From: Dunaliella salina | Lineage: Eukaryota; Chlorophyta; Chlorophyceae; Chlamydomonadales; Dunaliellaceae | Length of the DNA stretch: 11,202 bases | NCBI GenBank assembly: GCA_002284615.2 | Contig: MU069812.1 | Location: 147,064-158,265, forward strand | Reading direction: 5' to 3' | In this document: one piece after another, positions 1-7,100 of the stretch | Layout of the letters: each line of letters opens with the position of its first letter | Position numbering within the stretch: position 1 is the stretch's first letter | Notes under the pieces: model-generated | What the model was told of the DNA's origin: nothing | The model's input: the letters and a program-made list of their open reading frames with translations, nothing else | The model's database searches: none | Position numbers and translations under genes: made by a program

Positions 1-203
1 TGTTGTCACAACCATCCAGATCACAATGTTGTCACGATCATTTGGATTACAACGTTGTCACCATCATTTAGATCACAATGTTGTCACGATCATGTCGGTC
101 ACAATGTTGTCACGATCATTTGTATTACAACGTTGTCACGATCATTTGGATTACAATGTTGTCACGATCATTTAGGTCACAATGTTGTCACAATCATTTA
201 GAT
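1..203 (+). repeat. 26-bp minisatellite, about 8 copies
   Basis: Head-to-tail copies start at 1, 27, 53, 79, 105, 131, 157 and 183, exactly every 26 bp. Each copy begins TGTTGTCAC or CGTTGTCAC, continues with a variable RATCAT core and ends ATYACAA. Copies differ at about 1-6 positions. The array is cut off by the window start, so the true copy number is unknown. Confidence 0.97.
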
Positions 204-391
204 GTATGTTGCAGGCCTGGTGCCACAATCATCACAACCATCTGAACATCTCGCAATAACAGCTTGGGTAGCAATGACCTTCTCACAGCACCGTAATATC
301 ACTGGGCTGGGAGCACAGCCGGACCTGACCAGGAATTGTGCAACAAAACCGTGTTGCTACCATGCCCTTTTTCACAGATTGCCGAGTGATG

Positions 392-466
392 CATCCATCC
401 ACCCATCCATCCGTCCATCCATCCATCCATCCATCCATCCATCCATCCATCCATCCATCTATCCAC
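392..466 (+). repeat. ATCC tetranucleotide microsatellite
   Basis: About 18 units of CATC/ATCC with a few interruptions (CACCC, CCGTCC, TCTATCC). It lies in the intron before exon 1 of the window, about 100 bp from the 3' splice site. Confidence 0.97.
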
Positions 467-573
467 CGACAGTGAAGCCGTTATTCTTAACTTCCTTCTT
501 GACTTCTTTCTCGACGCAATCGTGGTAATCACGCCTTACGTGCTTGAGACTGCTTTTTTTCTCCTGCATGCAG

Positions 574-644
574 GCCCTGAAGCAATTCACCCATGTCATC
601 AGCCACTTCAAGGACATCGAGGAAGACCAATTTGATTTCCACAA
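574..644 (+). CDS. NAA15: NAA15 exon 1 of the window
   Basis: The exon starts in phase 0 after a TGCATGCAG acceptor and ends before GTAAGT at 645, leaving two bases (AA) of a split codon. It encodes [20 protein letters not shown] and then DFH. The matching human block is [20 protein letters not shown] then DFH. The split codon becomes Asn when joined to the first base of exon 2. Frame and both splice sites are unambiguous. Confidence 0.92.
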
Positions 645-3122
645 GTAAGTCCATCGATGAAGATCGTTTTAATCACCACAAGTCGAGCGCCATGCCTGCC
701 TTTGCTTGGATATTGCTGCACTCCCCTGCAAAACCCTTTTTCACATTGAAACATTGCTTGCAGTGCTACAGGATGGGTTGCCTCGACCTCCCATTGTTGG
801 CTTCATGCTGTGGGTCTCTGTCTCCTTTGCTGTGGACAGAGCCACTTCCACAGGCATAGCTCAAATAAGGTAGTGCTCGAGGGATATGCGCATTTTACGA
901 CGCACACGTGTGTGCATGCTAAGCATGCGGACTTGTAATCTCATGTGTGCATCATGATTATCCATGGGTAAATAGTATCACCCAACAACTGAAGTAGACC
1001 CGACGAGTCTCGTGCTCACATAGTCTCTTGCTCAGATTTTTGGTGACGCCCGCCACATTTCTGTTCCTCTGTTCTGTCGAATAGATCTTATGAGCAGGAG
1101 GCTTAAAAAAATTCTGTTGGAAGACACGTGCAGATCTTAGGCAAAGCCCCTCTGACCCACCTGCCACCCCTAAAACCCCCCTTTCAATGCTCCAATCCAG
1201 ACAGCAAGGGTATGATGCTGCTCCTTTTTCGATTCTCCATCCATCTGCATAATCATCACCTTGTAAGATCGAGTTGCAGCAGAGATATGGGGCAAAAGCT
1301 GAGCAGAGGATGCCACGTGCAAACCTGCCCTTCCAGGCAACCACAACTGGCTTGCAAGTCCACAAATTGCCCTCTTGACTTCACCATATAATTACACATT
1401 ATACCTTGTCCCTTTTCTGGAAGCTTGGATTTGCTGCACTTCCACCTCCACAAATCCCGCAGCCTACACCCTTGCGTGCATGGCATGACCCCCAGACATG
1501 CACCCAACCCCTTCTTCTACCCAATTTGCACTTAGAGGGTGCCATCGACAGTCCTTGAGCTCAGGAATCCGATGATGAATTCATAGTTCTGTAGAATTGC
1601 CCCAGTGAAATTCTGGAGGGGGGGGAGTCCCACAAAGTCTAGACCCCCCCGAGGGACCAACCCCCTTGACCTCCTCCGATTGGACTCATTTGTGTACCAA
1701 CCGATAGCTCTCAAAATCAGGATTCCAAATATGTTTTTCTCAAGGGATCGACACGTGCAGCCAAAAGTTGTGCTTTCTGGAGCCTCCTGCTGTGAGTGTC
1801 CACAAGCCATGTGCTCGCCGAGGCTCCCGGAGACGGGTGCCCAACCTTAATCATGATGCGTTGTAATCTCATGCATGCCTCGTGCATGTTATCTCACACA
1901 GGCTTGCAACCAATCTCATGCATGTAGCTACTGCACGTGCAAAACCAAGCCGCGGGCCTGTGTCGACACCTTGAGCTTGGAGGGCTCTTCCATCCTTTCT
2001 TATACAAGCTAACAATGAATCACGTGCCTGCAGCTACTGCATGCGGAAAACCACGTTGCGGGCGTACGTGGAAACCTTGCGCATGGAGGACCGCCTCTTT
2101 GGGCATCCCTTCTATGCCAGGGCCGCCCAAGGGGCGATCACTGCGTACCTGGCCCTTCATGACGCCCCTAGCTCGACACAGACGGTACGCGAATGCCATG
2201 TGAATGTCCGTGCACGCGTGCCTAGGTGTGTGAGTGTGTACAATTCTGCACGTGCTGCATGCTGGGCAGAGGAAGTGTTGGTGTTGCGTTAGTAGGGGTC
2301 GATACACTCCAGCTCCGCCTCCCCATCTGCCAGACTGCTGCTGCTGCTTGGCTTGCTTCCGCCCCGTCACACTTGCCAGCAAGGAGGTTTGATAAGTTTG
2401 TGGTCCTGCTGCATACGCCAGTGTGCCTTAAATTTGTTCGTCTCTAAGTGCTCATCTCCCTGTGCTCACACTTGTGAGGCACTCCAGACCTGGTTGCTTG
2501 CATCATGCTGTTCATCTCTCTGCGCCTATCTCCCTGTGCACACACTTGTGAGACACTTCAGACCTGGTTGCTTGCCTCAAATGTGTTCATCTCCCTGTGC
2601 TCAACTCCCTCTGTTCACACTTGTTGGACACTTCACTCCTGGTTGCTTGCATTTAGTTGTTCATCTCCCTGTGCACACACTTGTGAGACACTTCAGGCCT
2701 GGTTGCTTGCATCATGGACTGCAGGAGGCAAATGAAGAGGCATTGATGGCCGGCATGTCAAGTGAGGACCGGAAAAAGTACAAGCTGAAGAAGAAAAAGG
2801 TGAGTGTGTTTGACCTGCATGCTTCTTTGGACATTGCTTGAACACACAATGGCTTCAGCAGACATGCGCCAGGATTGATTTTGCTGGATGTGAGAATTCT
2901 AGGTTTTTTTAAGACATGCAGGCAACCTTGAATTCACATGCTGTCATAAGTCTTGTTTGTGCAATAGACATGGTCGCCCTCATGGCCAGCCCCGTCTCTG
3001 GGAGGGCAGACTGATGTCAATAACTTTGCAACCACATGGCTTGACAAATCCTGTACCATTCCAGGACCTGAAACACGTGTTGGACAAGTGTTTTTAGCTC
3101 TGAGCTGCCATGAGGGGGCTGC

Positions 3123-3198
<76 letters not shown>

Positions 3199-4085
3199 GA
3201 AAGGGCGTCAGGGACCCGCTGAAACAGCTGCCATTCCATGATCTCTTTGCCAAGTCCTGGCCTAGAAACTTTGAATAAATTTCTTTGTTTCCCGCACCGA
3301 GTGTGGAAGGAGACAGTTCCCGCCCAGTTGTCAAAATAGCGCTGTTCATCACAGGGCTCTTCCCATGGCAACTTTCAACCAGAGCACCTATGGGCCTCAT
3401 CTTGATTTTATTTGATAAATGACAGCACCCAGCACCCGGGCATGTGCTTAGATTGCCATGGGTGATGAAGCGGTGCCATTTCCTGCACAGCGGGCACACC
3501 CACCCTGCTGAGTCCTCCTGTCGGCTCGTACTCCCACATCCCTTGCAAAATTTGACATTGCAGCACGATTGAGCAGCAGAAGAGCAGCTCCAGTTCAAAA
3601 ATCCACCTGTTTCTGCCAGGTCGGGTGCAAACAGCCTCTCAACCACACACACCGCACCTCCACCTGCCAAGCATTCAGCAAACCTCAGTACCAAGGACAT
3701 ACAAGTGGATTGCTCGGGGCATAAAATGGTGCACACTGCAGAAAGAGTAGCTTTGCGTTCCGGCTATTGACCAGTTTGCACCCCCGTCAGCGATTGAATT
3801 TCTCCATTACGCGTCAGTACGCACTCTGCTCAATGTTTTCTTTTTGCGCACCTGTACGCACCTTTCTGCACCTGTATGCACCTGTATGCACCCCCTGAAA
3901 ACCCCCATTACACACTGCGCAACCCTTGGAGAAAGATATACAGTGCGTGATGAGCATGAGCCGGTACGGTAATGATACTGTGTGAGGGGCGGGTCCTACT
4001 GCAGGGACCGCTTCATGTCAGTCAGACATGACGATGAGAAGTCATTGACAGACAAACATGACTATGACATGTCAGGATAATGATG

Positions 4086-4130
<45 letters not shown>

Positions 4131-7100
4131 TTAATGATGATAACAATGATAATAATAGTAATGATAATAACAAAAGTAATGATAATAATAATGGTGATGA
4201 TAATAATGATAATGATAAGGATAATAGTAATAATAATCAGGCTGACATGAGGCCATCCCTGCAGCAGGCCTCCCCCCCTCCTTGCGTCACATCATGGTGC
4301 AATGCAATGATGCAAGCACCAGACGCTCCAGCGGTAAGAGGACATTCAGCAACTCACCAAGATCACCCAGATCAGATATGGGGGACTGCTGGTCACCCTC
4401 CTGGTCCCTGTTGACCGCTTTTTCTGGCCTTTTTGACATAGGGAAGGGACGCTGCTTTGGCCACGCATGTCCTCATTCCTTCAGTGGCACAAGGAGGGTG
4501 CAGCCATCTGGATTCCCTTTTCTTGCAATCACTGCCAGGGATAAGGTTGTGCTATTCATGGCGCTGCTTCATGATGAAGGATGTGCCGTTCATGGCACTA
4601 CTTCATGGTGAAGGATGTGCCATTTCTTGGCGCTGCTGCCCCACATGAAACAACAGGTAACGATTCCCATGTCAGCATCATGCCAGTGACGTTGAGAATC
4701 AGTTGAGAATCTCGTTTCAGAGATGGTTGACCTGAAGTTCAATGTGGAGCATGTTGAATGGCAAGGGCCATCCATCCAATGGCCGTCCTCCATAGACACT
4801 GATGCCCACTTTTTTCCTCTTCAAAGCAGTCACTGAGTGGACACTGAGTGTGTAGGCATGCAAATAGCTCAGAGCTGAACACCGTGGCTTTGCCTTATGC
4901 AGGAGGAGAAGCAAAAGTCAAAGGAGGAAGAGGAAGCGCGGTCCACCGCTGCTGCTAGCAAGGACCAAGCCAGCAAGCCAGGGGACAAGGGCAAGAAGGG
5001 GGAAAAAAAGGTGAGGAGGTCAGGCTCAGAGGCACCTCGCTCACGCATGCAGGCAGAGTGCAAGATGTGGAAGAGGTCATTTCTCTTTGTGTCTCCTTTG
5101 GGTCAAATGTTGCACCATGGGTAAGGTGCGGGATGTAATATCCTTAATACTGTAATGTTACAGTGTAATATCACAGTGTAATATTACCGTAATATTTAAG
5201 TGTCATCCCGCACCTAAGTAGTGAGGTAAGTAATGTTACTGTAATATTACTGTAATATTACCGTAAAAGTAACTGTAATATTTCTTTAATATTACAGTAA
5301 AAGTAATAGTAATATTACTGTAATATTACATAGCAATCCCGCATCTTAACTATGGGCCAAATGTTGCATTCTGCAAACGTATCAGTTGCCTGTTCAGAAT
5401 TCCTGGCCATGTGCACTTGCAGCGAACCATTGGTTTCTGGGGTGGTGCTCTTCAGGCACGAATGCTGTCCTTTTGTGTGGCATGTCAAAGTGTTGCTGCA
5501 GCAAGTTCCTCTTGGTTGACCAACCGCACCTTTCTGCAAAAGGCTAAGGAAGCCAAAAAAGGCGTGTGTGCGCTCCCTAAGAAGGCATGGCTCCCTGAAT
5601 TTTTTAGTTCACAGCTGCTGATTTCCCTGGTCCTTGCTGAGTTGCCAATTTTCTCGACAAAGCCAGTAGATTTGACCTTGATTCAAAGGTATGTGCACTC
5701 AGTGCTGCTCTGCGTGTGTGTTCTCCACTGACGTGGCTGCTCCCCAATCTTGTTCAGCATTTGGGGACATGTGCTCAACTTAGTTGCTCGCATACAACTT
5801 CTGCGCAAGAGAGCAAGCGTGAGTGCGTCTCGCCCTGTCCAGCTCTCCTTTTAACCTGCCTGATGCTTCGATCCTCCCTCCCGCTCTTGATGCTGCTTTC
5901 AATCTTACTCTCGATCTCGCCCAGGTCCCACTCTCTGTTCCGAAGGGACAACCTGGGCATCTCACAGCCATCAAAGGGATTGCCTGCTTGAACACACATG
6001 GCCATGTCAGTGCCGCTGCACAGAGGCATACCTCACCGCCTCCTCACAATTATTGGGGAACTAAGAACGCTTGTAACAATGATTCTAACGACATCACAGA
6101 AGGAGAATCCTGTGCATGCATGTCCCATCGCTCCCACTCTTTGCTTGCAGGAGGCAGACCCAGACCCGGATGGTGCCAAGCTGGCATCCACCCCTGAGCC
6201 CTTAGAAGAGGCTTCCAAGCTGGTGGCCAGCCTCAAAGAGCACGCAGCAGGCTTGTTGGAGACGCAGCTGCTCGCGCTGCAGGTGCGCGAAAGCATGCAG
6301 CGCAGGGCAGCGAGATCGAGGCCGGCACCTTTTGGTTCCTCTCGTGCTTTTTTTCTTGTTTTCGTACGAGATTGCTCTGCACTGTGACTTGCCTTCTGCC
6401 AAGCTTCTGGACAATCAAGGAAAAAAGTTTGACGGATAAAAGATAAGATGACGGATAAAATGAAGGTCCGCATGGATTGAGGGTAAGGTTGAATTTCTGA
6501 GTTTTCTCCGTGTGCGATCTATTTCTCCTTCCGCGATACATACACCTGTAGGTATACCTGCGAAAGGGCAAGATGCTGCTGGCGCTGTCTGCGGCACAGA
6601 GGGCAGCCGCAAATGCGGGCCCACAGCACCCCCAGGTCCACCTGGCCATCGTCAGATTCTGCAGCAGAGGTGGGTCTTGGCTGAGCTTGCTGATGTTGGA
6701 AGGCAGAGGGGAGGCGGCTTGGACGCAGAAATAAACCCTATACTCCTTTCTCAAAAACATGGCCATGTTTTGACCATTTTGATGCCGCGATGATTGTAAC
6801 AGAAGCGCTTGTTGAGTAGTAGCTGCACAGCATGCCAATCATTTGGCATATATTGTTACTATGTGACATTCCCCCCATCTCACGCCCTCAGCGTCCCCAG
6901 CTCCACCTGGCCATTGTCAGATACTGCAGCAGAGGTGGGTATCAGCTTGTTCTTGGAAAGCGGAAGCAGCTTGGATGCAGAGGTGTGTCTTGGCCGAGCT
7001 TACTCTTGTTGGAAGGGGAGGCAGCTTGGACGCAGTCCCTCTTCTCCTGTCCCAAAAACAGGAGGCAGCTTGGATGCAGTCCCTGTACTCTGACTCAAGA

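Larger units (their letters stand above)
1..573 (+). other. NAA15: NAA15 intron (5' end outside window)
   Basis: Non-coding sequence before the first recognisable exon. It holds the 26-bp minisatellite (1-203) and an ATCC microsatellite (392-466). Open frames here on either strand (for example the Ser/His/Pro-rich repeat frame across the ATCC run) are products of the simple repeats. I see no exon of the preceding NAA15 TPR region. The 3' end is TTTTTTTCTCCTGCATGCAG-like with a good pyrimidine tract. Confidence 0.75.
2800..4902 (+). other. NAA15: NAA15 intron 3 (2103 bp)
   Basis: GTGAGT to TTATGCAG, the longest intron. It holds a GT microsatellite (3124-3197), an antisense Cys-rich open frame (3017-3736), a 10-bp repeat (3848-3894), an AAT/GAT tract (4076-4237) and a 34-bp tandem repeat (4549-4650). 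Sequence between these blocks shows no recognisable gene. Confidence 0.75.
5011..6150 (+). other. NAA15: NAA15 intron 4 (1140 bp)
   Basis: GTGAGG to GCTTGCAG. The first third is the palindromic insertion at 5115-5353. The plus frame 5411-5731 (106 codons, including [17 protein letters not shown]) ends next to an AAAG|GTATGTG donor-like site at 5688-5695. It has no family match I can name, and NAA15 needs no exon here. The rest shows nothing recognisable. Confidence 0.72.

Noticed and set aside
1..203. Regularly spaced 26-bp repeats as a CRISPR array
   Set aside because: The units abut with no unique spacers, and the setting is eukaryotic and intronic.
958..1365. 135-codon minus-strand frame in intron 1
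   Set aside because: No recognisable motif, no supporting splice sites, and its length is unremarkable for an intron of this size.
2353..2841. 162-codon plus-strand frame as a separate gene
   Set aside because: It is the minisatellite plus exon 3 of NAA15 read through; the repeat part has no homology and an acceptor separates the two.
4058..4414. Plus-strand frame with a long Asn/Asp run as a gene
   Set aside because: It is the AAT/GAT microsatellite read in one frame; no other coding signal is present.
5179..5329. Six copies of TAATATTAC, the nonanucleotide found at replication origins of some circular ssDNA viruses
   Set aside because: They follow from reiteration of the palindrome GTAATATTAC in the MITE-like block. 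There is no GC-rich stem presenting one copy in a loop and no replication-protein gene.
5411..5731. Plus-strand frame with KAKEAKKG as an extra NAA15 linker exon
   Set aside because: Homologues need nothing between the exon 4 linker and DPDPDG, and I found no pair of splice sites that improves the match.
6033..6838. Two long overlapping minus-strand frames (6033-6473 and 6233-6838)
   Set aside because: They lie antisense to NAA15 exons 5 and 6, whose homology is clear, and show no family features.
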